A stretch of 6,843 nt of DNA from Pseudomonadota bacterium. Its GTDB lineage: Bacteria; Pseudomonadota; Alphaproteobacteria; Acetobacterales; Acetobacteraceae. Position numbers and translations under genes: made by a program. The DNA is taken from assembly GCA_021826565.1 (NCBI GenBank), contig JAKAZJ010000105.1, positions 1 through 6,843 on the forward strand, given 5' to 3'. The notes beneath the pieces are model-generated. The model was not told the origin of the DNA, did no database searches, and worked only from the letters and a program-made list of their open reading frames with translations. Shown here piece by piece: positions 1 through 6,572 of the stretch. Each line of letters starts with the position of its first letter. Within the stretch, counting starts at the first letter, position 1.

Positions 1-1155
1 TTCGCCACCACGATGGGCCGGCAGCCGATCTTCATCGCCCGCAATCGCGCCGGCCAACTGAACGCCTTCATCAATGCGTGCAGCCATCGCGGCGCCATGC
101 TGTGCCGGCACAAGCGCGACAACAAAGCCACCTATACCTGCCCGTTCCACGGCTGGACCTTCAACAACTCGGGCAAGCTGCTCAAGGTGAAGGACCCCGA
201 AGGCGCCGGCTACCCCGATGGTTTCAACACCGGTGGCTCGCACGATCTGACGCGGGTGCCACGCTTCGAATCCTATCGTGGCTTCCTGTTCGGCAGCCTC
301 AATCCCGATGTCGCGCCGCTACGCGAGCATCTGGGTGAGGCGGCGAAGATCATCGATCTGATCGTGGATCAGTCGCCCCAGGGTCTTGAGGTGCTGCGCG
401 GCAGTTCCACCTATGTCTATGACGGCAACTGGAAATTGCAGACCGAGAACGGCGCCGACGGCTATCACGTCACGGCCGTCCATTGGAACTATGCCGCCAC
501 CACCGGGCGCAGGAAGGAAGCCGCCCAGCCCGACACCATCCGCGCCATGTCGGCCGGCGGCTGGGCCAAGCAGGGCGGCGGCTTCTACTCGTTCGAGAAC
601 GGCCATCTGCTGCTCTGGACCAACTGGGCCAACCCCGAGGATCGGCCGAACTGGGAACGGCGCGACTCGCTCGCAGCTGAATTCGGCCAGGCGCGCGCCG
701 ACTGGATGGTGCAGCGCTCGCGCAACCTGTGTCTGTATCCCAACGTCTATCTGATGGATCAGTTTTCCTCGCAGATCCGCACCTATCGCCCGCTGGCGGT
801 CGATAAGACCGAGGTGACGATCTACTGCATCGCCCCCAAGGGCGAGGCGCCGGAGGCCCGGACGCGCCGCATCCGTCAGTACGAGGATTTCTTCAACGCC
901 TCTGGCATGGCGACGCCCGACGACCTGGAGGAGTTCCGCGCCTGCCAGATGTCCTATCTCGGCACGGCGGCGCGCTGGAATGACATGAGCCGCGGCGCCC
1001 AGCATTGGATCGAAGGGCCGGATGAGGCCGCCGCCGCGATCGGCCTGGCCCCCCTGCTCAGCGGCAAGCGCACCGAGGACGAGGGGCTGTTCGTGGCGCA
1101 GCACCGCTACTGGCACGAAACGATGGCGCGCGCGCTGGCGCGGGAGACGGTGTGA
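1..1155 (+). CDS. benA: Benzoate 1,2-dioxygenase, large (alpha) subunit, 5'-truncated by the window edge
   Basis: Catalytic subunit of the Rieske non-haem iron oxygenase that dihydroxylates benzoate to cis-1,2-dihydroxycyclohexa-3,5-diene-1-carboxylate. The frame is open from base 1, and the first residues ([11 protein letters not shown]) already match the interior of BenA. The ATG at 13 is therefore not the start; roughly 70-75 N-terminal residues lie upstream, judged from a usual family length near 450-460. Counting window residues from base 1, the Rieske [2Fe-2S] motif is C27-x-H29 with C47-x2-H50 (CSHRG, CPFHGW). The mononuclear iron site is H156-x4-H161 in DGYHVTAVH, with the bridging Asp at 153, and the third ligand is probably D253 in YLMDQFSSQ. 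The C-terminus looks complete. The stop overlaps the benB start by 1 nt, so translation is probably coupled. Toluate (XylX) or anthranilate (AntA) oxygenases are the nearest alternatives, but the benD and cat genes behind it favour benzoate. Confidence 0.95.
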   Translation, partial: FATTMGRQPIFIARNRAGQLNAFINACSHRGAMLCRHKRDNKATYTCPFHGWTFNNSGKLLKVKDPEGAGYPDGFNTGGSHDLTRVPRFESYRGFLFGSLNPDVAPLREHLGEAAKIIDLIVDQSPQGLEVLRGSSTYVYDGNWKLQTENGADGYHVTAVHWNYAATTGRRKEAAQPDTIRAMSAGGWAKQGGGFYSFENGHLLLWTNWANPEDRPNWERRDSLAAEFGQARADWMVQRSRNLCLYPNVYLMDQFSSQIRTYRPLAVDKTEVTIYCIAPKGEAPEARTRRIRQYEDFFNASGMATPDDLEEFRACQMSYLGTAARWNDMSRGAQHWIEGPDEAAAAIGLAPLLSGKRTEDEGLFVAQHRYWHETMARALARETV

Positions 1156-1646
1156 TGACGCTCTCGATCGAAGACGCCCGGCAGTTCCTGTACCGTGAGG
1201 CGCGGCTGCTCGACGACCGGCAATGGCAGGAATGGCTTGCGCTGTATCGGGAGGATGCCGAGTTCTGGATGCCGTCCTGGGACGACGACGACCGGCTGAT
1301 CGAGGATCCGCAAAGCGAGATCTCGCTGATCTGGTACGGCAACCGCGGCGGGCTCGAAGACCGGGTGTTCCGTATCGGCACCGAGCGCTCCTCGGCCACC
1401 TCGCTGCCCGAGCCACGCACCTCGCACAACATCACCAATGTGGAGATCACCCACCAGGAACCAGGGCGCTGCGAGCTGCGCTGCAACTGGGTGACCTATA
1501 GCTACCGTTACAAGATCGTCGATACCTATTTCGGCTCCTCGTTCTATGAGCTGGACACCAGCGGGCCGCAGCCGCGCATCGCGCGCAAGAAGGTGGTGCT
1601 GAAGAACGACTACATCCACCACGTCGTCGATATCTACCACCTCTGA
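1155..1646 (+). CDS. benB: Benzoate 1,2-dioxygenase, small (beta) subunit
   Basis: Structural beta subunit of the benzoate dioxygenase. It packs against BenA in the oxygenase hexamer and carries no cofactor. The 163-residue product has the full length of the family (about 160-165). It shows the usual SnoaL/NTF2-like pattern: an N-terminal helix (IEDARQFLYREARLLDD), WLALYREDAEFWMPSW, the arginine-rich DRVFRIGTERSSA segment, SHNITNV, and a C-terminal strand ending near KKVVLKNDYIHHVVDIYHL. The ATG at 1155 shares its A with the benA stop (TGATG) and has GGGAG at 1142-1146, 8 nt upstream. An in-frame GTG directly before it (1152) is a less likely start because the spacing would be only 5 nt. The benC frame follows at once, so the subunits are probably made in fixed ratio. 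Confidence 0.95.
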   Translation: MTLSIEDARQFLYREARLLDDRQWQEWLALYREDAEFWMPSWDDDDRLIEDPQSEISLIWYGNRGGLEDRVFRIGTERSSATSLPEPRTSHNITNVEITHQEPGRCELRCNWVTYSYRYKIVDTYFGSSFYELDTSGPQPRIARKKVVLKNDYIHHVVDIYHL

Positions 1647-1649
1647 TGC

Positions 1650-1654
1650 GGGAG
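1650..1654 (+). promoter_or_regulatory. Ribosome binding site that decides the benC start
   Basis: GGGAG ends 6 nt before the ATG at 1661. The competing in-frame ATG at 1646 lies upstream of this site and has only pyrimidine-rich sequence before it. It could be used only by re-initiation after the benB stop, with which it overlaps by 1 nt. Confidence 0.6.
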
Positions 1655-1660
1655 CAGACG

Positions 1661-2701
1661 ATGACCCACCGGATCGCGCTCAATTTCGAGGACGACGTCA
1701 CCCGCTTCATCACCGCGCGCGACGGCGAGACCATCGCCGACGCGGCCTATCGGGAGCGGATCAACATCCCGCTCGACTGCCGCGATGGCGCCTGCGGGAC
1801 CTGCCGCTGCCACGTGGAATCCGGTGGTTACGATCCGGGTTCCTATATCGAGGACGCGCTCACCGCCGAGGAAGCCGCGCAGGGCTTCGCGCTCGCCTGC
1901 CAGGCGCGGCCGACCGCCGACATGGTGGTGTCGATCGCTGCGTCCTCGGATGTCTGCAAGACCGCCGCGCACAGCGTGGCGGCGCGCCTCGCCGCGGTGG
2001 AGCGGCTCTCGCCCACCGCCATCGCCTTCACCGTAGAGGCCGAGGCACCGCTCCCGTTCCTGCCCGGCCAGTATGCGAACGTGACGGTGCCGGGCACCGA
2101 CCAGCGCCGGTCCTACTCGTTCAGCTCCACCCCCGGGAGCGCGCGTTTTTCGTTCCTGGTGCGCGATATCCCGCGCGGGGTGATGAGCGGCTGGCTGCGC
2201 GACCAGGCCGTCCCCGGCGCGGCAATGAGCCTCGCGGGCCCGGCCGGCAGCTTCTATCTGCGCCCGCTCGCACGCCCGGTGGTGATGCTCGCCGGCGGCA
2301 CCGGCCTCGCGCCCTTCCTGTCGATGCTGGGTCAGCTCGCTGAGTCCGGCGCGATGCAGCCGGTGCACCTTGTCTATGGCGTCACCCACGATGCCGACCT
2401 GGTGGAACTGGCGGCGCTGGAGGCATTCGCCGCGCGGCTGCGGGGCTTCACCTTCACCACCTGCGTTGCCGATCCCGCCGGGGCCCATCCGCGCAAGGGC
2501 TATGTCACCGACCACCTGGCGCCGGCGGCGCTGCATGGCGGGGATGTCGATGTCTATCTCTGCGGCCCGCCGGCGATGGTGGAAGCGGTGCGCCTCTGGC
2601 TCGCTGCCCAGGGGATCGTGCCGGCGCATTTCTACTTCGAAAAGTTCTCGCCGAGCGGCGCTGTTACCGCGATCGGCGCAACCCATCGCGTGGGAGCGTG
2701 A
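1661..2701 (+). CDS. benC: Benzoate 1,2-dioxygenase, NADH:ferredoxin reductase component
   Basis: Single-chain electron-transfer component that takes electrons from NADH through FAD to a plant-type [2Fe-2S] centre and on to the BenA Rieske cluster. Numbering from the ATG at 1661 (346 residues), the ferredoxin domain is about 1-95 with ligands C40, C45, C48 and C80 (CRDGACGTC and LAC). The FAD-binding domain follows at about 105-200 with R150-S-Y-S. The NAD-binding domain covers about 205-340 with GGTGLAP at 212-218 and CGPP from C301. The protein ends in the typical FYFEKFSPSG region. An upstream in-frame ATG at 1646 would add five residues (MREQT) and overlap the benB stop. The internal start is preferred because GGGAG at 1650-1654 sits 6 nt before it, while nothing similar precedes 1646. 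Related reductases serve toluate and anthranilate oxygenases; the operon context fixes the role here. Confidence 0.95.
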   Translation: MTHRIALNFEDDVTRFITARDGETIADAAYRERINIPLDCRDGACGTCRCHVESGGYDPGSYIEDALTAEEAAQGFALACQARPTADMVVSIAASSDVCKTAAHSVAARLAAVERLSPTAIAFTVEAEAPLPFLPGQYANVTVPGTDQRRSYSFSSTPGSARFSFLVRDIPRGVMSGWLRDQAVPGAAMSLAGPAGSFYLRPLARPVVMLAGGTGLAPFLSMLGQLAESGAMQPVHLVYGVTHDADLVELAALEAFAARLRGFTFTTCVADPAGAHPRKGYVTDHLAPAALHGGDVDVYLCGPPAMVEAVRLWLAAQGIVPAHFYFEKFSPSGAVTAIGATHRVGA

Positions 2702-2702
2702 C

Positions 2703-3497
2703 ATGACGCCCTCGTTCCATCCCGGCCGCTTCGCCGGCAAGATCGTGGTGGTGACAGGCGCGGCGCAGGGTATCGGCCGCGCGGTGGCGCTACGGCTGGC
2801 GCGCGAGGGCGCGGCGCTGGCGCTGGTGGACCGCGCGGCGCTGATCGAGGAAGCGCGCGCAGAGGCCGAAACGCCGGGCGCGGCAGCGATCGCCGTGATC
2901 GCTGATCTCGAGACCTTCGCCGGCGCGCAAGCCGCGATGGCGGCGGCGCTGGACCGTTTCGGCCGCATCGATGTGCTTATCAACAATGTCGGCGGCACGA
3001 TCTGGGCCAAGCCCTATCACGCCTATGCCGAGGCGGAGATCGAGGCGGAACTCCGCCGTTCGCTGTTTCCCACCCTCTGGTGCTGCCGCGCCGTGCTGCC
3101 GGCGATGCTCGCGGCGGAGCGGGGCGTGATCGTCAATGTGTCCTCGGTCGCCACGCGCGGGGTGAATCGCGTGCCCTACGGCGCCGCCAAGGGGGGCGTG
3201 AACGCGCTCACCGCGTGTCTGGCGATGGAATACGCCACCCACGGCATCCGCGTGGTCGCGGCGGCCCCCGGCGGCACCGCGGCGCCGCCGCGGCGCATCC
3301 CGCGCAACGCCGCCGCGCCGAACGAGCAGGAGCGGCGCTGGTACCAGGAGATCGTCGATCAGACCACCGCATCGTCGCTGATGCACCGCTACGGCACCAC
3401 CGAGGAGCAGGCCGCCGCGATCCTGTTCCTGGCCTCCGACGAGGCCTCGTACGTCACCGGCGTGACCCTGCCCGTTGCCGGTGGCGATCTCGGCTGA
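2703..3497 (+). CDS. benD: cis-1,2-dihydroxycyclohexa-3,5-diene-1-carboxylate (benzoate diol) dehydrogenase
   Basis: NAD-dependent short-chain dehydrogenase that oxidises the non-aromatic diol acid formed by BenABC; the product loses CO2 to give catechol. The 264 residues match the usual length. The cofactor motif TGAAQGIG is at 18-25, and an Asp at the end of beta-strand 2 (D43, in LVDR) fits NAD rather than NADP. The structural motif is NNVGG at 94-98. The active site is most likely S148, Y159 and K163 (VSSVATRG...PYGAAKGG), with the PGG turn at the expected place after it. NNVGGTIWAKPY is a wording I associate with BenD rather than with general SDRs. The ATG at 2703 lies 1 nt after the benC stop, with GGGAG at 2692-2696 in front. 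The frame stays open far upstream inside benC, but that extension does not resemble protein of this family. Confidence 0.93.
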   Translation: MTPSFHPGRFAGKIVVVTGAAQGIGRAVALRLAREGAALALVDRAALIEEARAEAETPGAAAIAVIADLETFAGAQAAMAAALDRFGRIDVLINNVGGTIWAKPYHAYAEAEIEAELRRSLFPTLWCCRAVLPAMLAAERGVIVNVSSVATRGVNRVPYGAAKGGVNALTACLAMEYATHGIRVVAAAPGGTAAPPRRIPRNAAAPNEQERRWYQEIVDQTTASSLMHRYGTTEEQAAAILFLASDEASYVTGVTLPVAGGDLG

Positions 3498-3524
3498 ACC
3501 TGTCCCTCAACCCGGAGAAATACC

Positions 3525-4442
3525 ATGCTGACCGATACCAAACCCGTCCAGACGCTGCTCGACAAGGTTGCCGGCGATAGCCCCAAGGGCGATGCGCGCT
3601 TCCGGGCGATCGTCCGTCGCGCCACCGAGAGCCTGTTCCGCCTGATCGAGGAGTTCGACATCCAGCCCGACGAGTTCTGGTCGGCGATGGGCTATCTCAC
3701 CCGGCTTGGCCAATCGGGCGAGGTCGGGTTGCTGGTTCCGGGCCTCGGGCTCGAAACCTTCCTCGATCTGCGCATGGACGCGGCCGAGGCGGCCTCCGGC
3801 ATCGCAGGCGGCACGCCGCGCACCATCGAAGGCCCGCTCTATGTCGCCGGCGCGCCGCAATCGCACGGCGAGGCGCGGCTCGATGACGGCACCGAGCAGG
3901 GCGAAGTGCTGTTCATGGAGGGCCAGGTGCGCGACGTGACCGGCAAGCCGGTGGCCGGCGCCGTTGTCGATGTCTGGCACGCCAACACGCTGGGCGGTTA
4001 TTCCTTCTTCGATCCGTCGCAGGCGAAATACAATTTGCGCCGCCGGATCGAGACCGACGCCGAGGGGCGCTACCGGCTCCGTACCCTGTTGCCTTCCGGT
4101 TATGCCTGCCCGCCGGGCGGCCCGACCCAGCAGTTGCTGGACCTGCTCGGCCGGCACGGCCACCGCCCGGCGCATATCCATTTCTTCGTCGCCGCGCCCG
4201 GCTATCGCAAGCTGACGACGCAGATCAACATCGACGGCGACGAGTATCTGCACGACGATTTCGCCTTCGCCACCCGCGATGGGCTGATCCCCGAGGTGCG
4301 ACGCAACGCCGATCCGGCCGCCATCCACACCCGCGGCTTGAACGCGCCGTTCGCGGAGATCGGCTTCGATTTCGTGCTGCATGCCGAGACCCGGTCCGCG
4401 CCCAGCACGGTGGTGACCCGCGCCCACGCGGAAGCCGCCTGA
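3525..4442 (+). CDS. catA: Catechol 1,2-dioxygenase (intradiol, Fe(III))
   Basis: Opens catechol between its hydroxyls to give cis,cis-muconate, the first step of the ortho-cleavage branch. The 305-residue length is normal. Residues about 20-95 form the helical N-terminal dimerisation/linker domain (FRAIVRRATESLFRLIEEF, DEFWSAMGYLTRLGQ). The rest is the beta-sandwich catalytic domain. The intradiol signature runs from MEGQV through VDVWHANTLGGY and ends at the first iron ligand, Y159. The others are Y193 (LLPSGYACPPGG), H217 and H219 (RPAHIHFFV). Four protein ligands in this order are diagnostic for Fe(III) intradiol enzymes. WHANT and the long N-domain point to catechol rather than protocatechuate dioxygenase. 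The ATG at 3525 has GGAGAAA 4 nt before it, 27 nt after the benD stop. Preference for chlorocatechol cannot be excluded from sequence alone, but the ben context argues for catechol. Confidence 0.96.
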   Translation: MLTDTKPVQTLLDKVAGDSPKGDARFRAIVRRATESLFRLIEEFDIQPDEFWSAMGYLTRLGQSGEVGLLVPGLGLETFLDLRMDAAEAASGIAGGTPRTIEGPLYVAGAPQSHGEARLDDGTEQGEVLFMEGQVRDVTGKPVAGAVVDVWHANTLGGYSFFDPSQAKYNLRRRIETDAEGRYRLRTLLPSGYACPPGGPTQQLLDLLGRHGHRPAHIHFFVAAPGYRKLTTQINIDGDEYLHDDFAFATRDGLIPEVRRNADPAAIHTRGLNAPFAEIGFDFVLHAETRSAPSTVVTRAHAEAA

Positions 4443-4450
4443 CATCCCCG

Positions 4451-4485
4451 GCCCGGCCGCCACGCGCGGCCGGGCGCCCCCTTTT
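4451..4485 (+). terminator. GC-rich hairpin with short T run between catA and catB (possible attenuator or weak terminator)
   Basis: A perfect 10-bp inverted repeat (GCCCGGCCGC at 4451-4460, GCGGCCGGGC at 4466-4475) has a 5-nt loop, and GCCCCC plus four T (4482-4485) follow. It sits 8 nt after the catA stop and 22 nt before the catB ATG. The stem is strong, but the T run is short and set 6 nt away from it. Partial termination, or protection of the upstream mRNA from 3' decay, is more likely than complete stopping, because catB and catC belong to the same pathway. The structure is seen directly; its effect is inferred. Confidence 0.55.
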
Positions 4486-4497
4486 CGGACGCGCATC

Positions 4498-5655
4498 ATG
4501 CCCGATTCCCATACCGACCTGGCGACCACGGTTGCCCGCGACACCGCGATCGCGGCGATCGAGGCCACCATCGTCGATGTGCCGACGGTGCGGCGGCACA
4601 AGCTGTCTTCGCTGTCGGTCACCGCGCAGAGCTACGTCATCGTTACCGTCCGGCTGGCCAATGGCGCCGCCGGTGTCGGCGAGGCCGCCACCCTCGGTGG
4701 GCCGCGCTGGAGCGAGGAGAGCGTCGAATCGATCAAGGCGACGATCGACGCCCATCTGGCGCCGGCGTTGATCGGCGCCGACGCGGCGCGATTCGAAGCC
4801 GCGCGGCTGCGCATGGATGCGGCGGCAAAGCGCAACAACGCCGCCAAGGCGGCGATCGACTCCGCGCTTTATGATGCGGTCGGCCACACTCTCGGCGTGC
4901 CGGCCGCGCAGCTGCTGGGGGGCGTGGTGCGCGATCGGATCAAGGTGTTCTGGACCCTCGCCTCCGGCGATCCCGGCCAGGAGATCGAGGAGGCAGAGGC
5001 CAAGCTCGCCGCCCGCGAGCACGATCATTTCAAGGTGAAGATCGGCGCGCAACCGGCCGAGGCCGATCTGGTGCGGTTGCGCCGACTGGCCGTCGCGCTC
5101 GCGGATCGCGCCACCCTGATCGTGGACGCCAACCAGGCCTGGGACGAGCCGACCGCGCTTGCCGCGTTGCCGGAACTTGCCGAGCTGGGTATCCGGCTGG
5201 TCGAGCAGCCTTTGCCGGCATGGAACATTGCCGGCATGGCACGGTTGCGGGCGCGCGCTGTGGTGCCGCTGATGGCCGATGAAAGCGTCTTCTCGCCGCA
5301 CGAAATGCTGGACGTCGCCCGCGCCGGCGCCGCCGATGTTGTTTCGCTCAAGCTGGTCAAGCATGGCGGGATGCAGGGGCTGCGCGGCGTCGCGGCGGTG
5401 GCCGAGGCGGCCGGCATCGGCCTCTATGGCGGTTGCCTGTTGGAAAGCTCGATCGGCGCGGCGGCGCATCTGGCGGTGTTCGCTTCGTTGCCCCGCCTCG
5501 ACTGGGGCTGCGAACATTTCGGCCCACGGATCCTGACCGAGGATCTGGCAGTCACGCCGCTGCGCTTCGCCGATTTCCACATTCATCTGCCGACGGGACC
5601 GGGGCTCGGCGTCACGCTGGACCCGGCCAAACTGCACCGCTTCGCCCGCAGCTAA
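4498..5655 (+). CDS. catB: Muconate cycloisomerase (muconate lactonizing enzyme)
   Basis: Converts cis,cis-muconate to (+)-muconolactone; a metal-dependent enolase-superfamily barrel enzyme. The 385-residue product has the capping N-domain (about 15-130) and the barrel with every expected site: K179-x-K181 (KVKIG, catalytic base region), metal ligands D210, E236 and D261 (VDANQ, VEQP, DES), K285 (SLKLVK) and E339 (GCEHFGP). As I recall the Pseudomonas putida enzyme's numbering (K167, K169, D198, E224, D249, K273, E327), every site here is shifted by exactly 12. The core therefore has no net insertion or deletion between these sites, and the N-terminus is about 12 residues longer (MPDSHTDLATTV). 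No in-frame ATG or GTG was seen near the canonical start, so the ATG at 4498 stands. Its ribosome site is poor (only GGA at 4487-4489). A preceding hairpin separates it from catA; catC follows after 11 nt. Confidence 0.95.
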   Translation: MPDSHTDLATTVARDTAIAAIEATIVDVPTVRRHKLSSLSVTAQSYVIVTVRLANGAAGVGEAATLGGPRWSEESVESIKATIDAHLAPALIGADAARFEAARLRMDAAAKRNNAAKAAIDSALYDAVGHTLGVPAAQLLGGVVRDRIKVFWTLASGDPGQEIEEAEAKLAAREHDHFKVKIGAQPAEADLVRLRRLAVALADRATLIVDANQAWDEPTALAALPELAELGIRLVEQPLPAWNIAGMARLRARAVVPLMADESVFSPHEMLDVARAGAADVVSLKLVKHGGMQGLRGVAAVAEAAGIGLYGGCLLESSIGAAAHLAVFASLPRLDWGCEHFGPRILTEDLAVTPLRFADFHIHLPTGPGLGVTLDPAKLHRFARS

Positions 5656-5659
5656 GGAG
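5653..5659 (+). promoter_or_regulatory. Ribosome binding site of catC overlapping the catB stop codon
   Basis: TAAGGAG merges the catB stop (TAA at 5653-5655) with a near-ideal Shine-Dalgarno sequence, 7 nt before the catC ATG at 5667. Ribosomes finishing catB would stop on top of this site, which favours coupled translation. It marks 5667 as the start, although the frame is open further upstream inside catB. Confidence 0.7.
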
Positions 5660-5666
5660 ACAGACG

Positions 5667-5942
5667 ATGCTCTATCACGTCCGCATGGACGTCCATCCGC
5701 CGCGCGATCTCGATCCGGCGGCGTTCGAGGCGCTGAAGGCGGCCGAGAGGGCACGCGCGCAGGAATTGCAGCGTGCCGGCACCTGGTTGCATTTGTGGCG
5801 GATCGCTGGTGAATATGCCAATATCAGCATCTTCGATGTGGCCGATCATGACGCGCTGCACGCGATCCTGTCCGGCCTGCCGCTGTTTCCGTTCATGTCG
5901 GTGGCGGTCACGCCGCTCGCCCGCCACCCCTCGGCGATTTGA
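5667..5942 (+). CDS. catC: Muconolactone delta-isomerase
   Basis: Shifts the double bond of muconolactone to give 3-oxoadipate enol-lactone, the last step encoded in this window. The 91-residue product is near the family's usual 92-97. It has the family hallmarks from end to end: MLYHVRMDVHPP at the N-terminus, the helix with AERARAQELQRAGTW, LHLWRIAGEYANISIFDV, and LSGLPLFPFMSVAVTPLA near the C-terminus. Family members form a ferredoxin-like fold assembled into a large ring (decamer in Pseudomonas). The strong ribosome site overlaps the catB stop. The protein ends HPSAI shortly after the conserved core, so the tail is slightly short, but nothing suggests truncation. No convincing intrinsic terminator follows, so where the transcript ends is not visible. 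Confidence 0.95.
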   Translation: MLYHVRMDVHPPRDLDPAAFEALKAAERARAQELQRAGTWLHLWRIAGEYANISIFDVADHDALHAILSGLPLFPFMSVAVTPLARHPSAI

Positions 5943-6191
5943 TCGCGAGTCCTGGTCATACTTTGTCATAGAATAATTGCCCGATTCGGAGCGCGTCTGT
6001 CACGGATGGACAGTCGCACGCGTGGAGGCGGGTTGCGGGTCTCGCATTCCGTGCCGGCGGCAACGCTCAGATTCGGCTTGGAAAGCGCGATCTCAGGGCT
6101 GATCGAAGCAAAAATGACCGCACAGTGTCGCGCGACCATCAACGTGAGAATCCCGCGTCAATCAGGATGAGAATGCGGCCGGGAACAGAAC
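5943..6191. other. Intergenic stretch after catC with no recognisable gene
   Basis: About 250 nt between catC and the toxin-antitoxin relic. The first 40 nt are the most AT-rich part of the window and contain GTCATA twice, 10 nt apart (5955-5960 and 5965-5970). A short inverted repeat CTGTC/GACAG (5997-6001 and 6009-6013, 7-nt loop) has no T run and is too weak to call a terminator. All plus-strand frames were read; the longest is a 54-codon frame from an ATG at 6006 without a ribosome site or known motif. No RNA gene is recognised. Confidence 0.5.
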
Positions 6192-6362
6192 GTGTCTCGC
6201 CTCGGCGCCGCCGGCCGCCGATATTCCGGGCGCGAAGCAGACGGACGCTGGATCGATGAGGTTCCGGCGTTTCCCGACATGCTGGTCTATGGCGCGACCG
6301 CCGCCCAGGCCCGCACCGAAGCGACCGTGCGCGCGGGCGGGGACGGTCCTGCGGGCACCTAA
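6192..6362 (+). pseudogene. hicB: HicB-type antitoxin remnant (N-terminal half only)
   Basis: The frame running into the TAA at 6360 reads RRYSGREADGRWIDEVPAF, then PDMLVYGATAAQARTEAT. This matches the N-terminal partial RNase H-like fold of HicB antitoxins, which typically reads YxVxIERExDGRWIAEVPxLPGxxxYGxTxxEA. The usual strand between Y-S and the READGR segment appears to be 3-4 residues short. There is no ATG at the expected place, only a GTG at 6192. After the YGAT helix the similarity stops and the frame closes, so the C-terminal helix and DNA-binding part are missing. Intact HicB neutralises the HicA toxin and represses its own operon; this copy should do neither. The left boundary is approximate. 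Recognition rests on my reading of the family pattern, not on an alignment. Confidence 0.7.
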
Positions 6363-6462
6363 CCGGCTCGGCTGGTCGCTCAAGCGACAGACCGGCTCGC
6401 ACCGCAAGTTCTCCCGGCGGGGGTGGTCCGATTACGTCTTCGCTCGCCCGGTATCTCTTTGA
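6346..6462 (+). pseudogene. hicA: HicA-type toxin (mRNA interferase) remnant
   Basis: In the frame one base on from the hicB fragment, the sequence reads VLRAPNRLGWSLKRQTGSHR and continues KFSRRGWSDYVFA, then RPVSL and a stop at 6460-6462. LGWxxKRQxGSHR is the core of HicA toxins: a double-stranded-RNA-binding-like fold whose His (6400-6402) is the expected catalytic residue. RxGWxDYVFAF is the following strand in one HicA subgroup. The toxin's own start and first helix are missing, and the C-terminal third is gone after VFA. The fragment overlaps the end of the hicB frame, which looks like an internal deletion joining mid-hicB to mid-hicA out of frame. The same frame is open from an ATG at 6256, but that would give a chimera with a nonsense N-terminus. 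It ends 6 nt from the tRNA gene's CCA end. Confidence 0.7.
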
Positions 6463-6468
6463 TTTGAT

Positions 6469-6544
<76 letters not shown>

Positions 6545-6572
6545 CCAGGCCCGACGAACCGCCGACGCGCGC

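Noticed and set aside
13..15. ATG at 13 as the start of benA
   Set aside because: The frame is open upstream to base 1 and the residues before the ATG fit the interior of BenA. Starting here would leave about 70 normal N-terminal residues unexplained.
2370..2702. Upstream extension of the benD frame within benC
   Set aside because: The extension overlaps benC completely and reads as Arg/Ser/Trp-rich nonsense. A good ribosome site and the SDR N-terminus put the start at 2703.
1634..3010. Minus-strand open frame of 458 codons opposite benC-benD
   Set aside because: Same reason: antisense shadow of benC and benD with no recognisable domain. Absence of stops is expected where third positions are G or C.
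4225..5754. Minus-strand open frame of 509 codons opposite catA-catB
   Set aside because: It lies antisense to two clearly identified enzymes with complete motifs. Its translation is Arg/Ala/Gly-rich low-complexity sequence, typical of a mirror frame in high-GC DNA.
5997..6013. CTGTC/GACAG inverted repeat as the catC terminator
   Set aside because: Five base pairs, 7-nt loop and no following T run; too weak for an intrinsic terminator.
6127..6136. 10-bp perfect palindrome GTCGCGCGAC
   Set aside because: Short GC palindromes arise often by chance at this base composition, and it is not placed near a promoter or gene start.
6006..6170. 54-codon plus-strand frame after catC
   Set aside because: No ribosome site, no known motif, and it lies in non-conserved-looking sequence beside a pseudogene; random open frames of this length are common at this GC.
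6145..6174. TGAGAAT repeated directly 23 nt apart
   Set aside because: Only 7 bases, two copies, no further repeats, so it does not support an iteron or CRISPR-like array.
6139..6407. Two minus-strand frames of 80-87 codons
   Set aside because: They are antisense to the HicB/HicA remnants. Their sequences are Arg-rich without any family resemblance, while the plus strand gives recognisable protein pieces.
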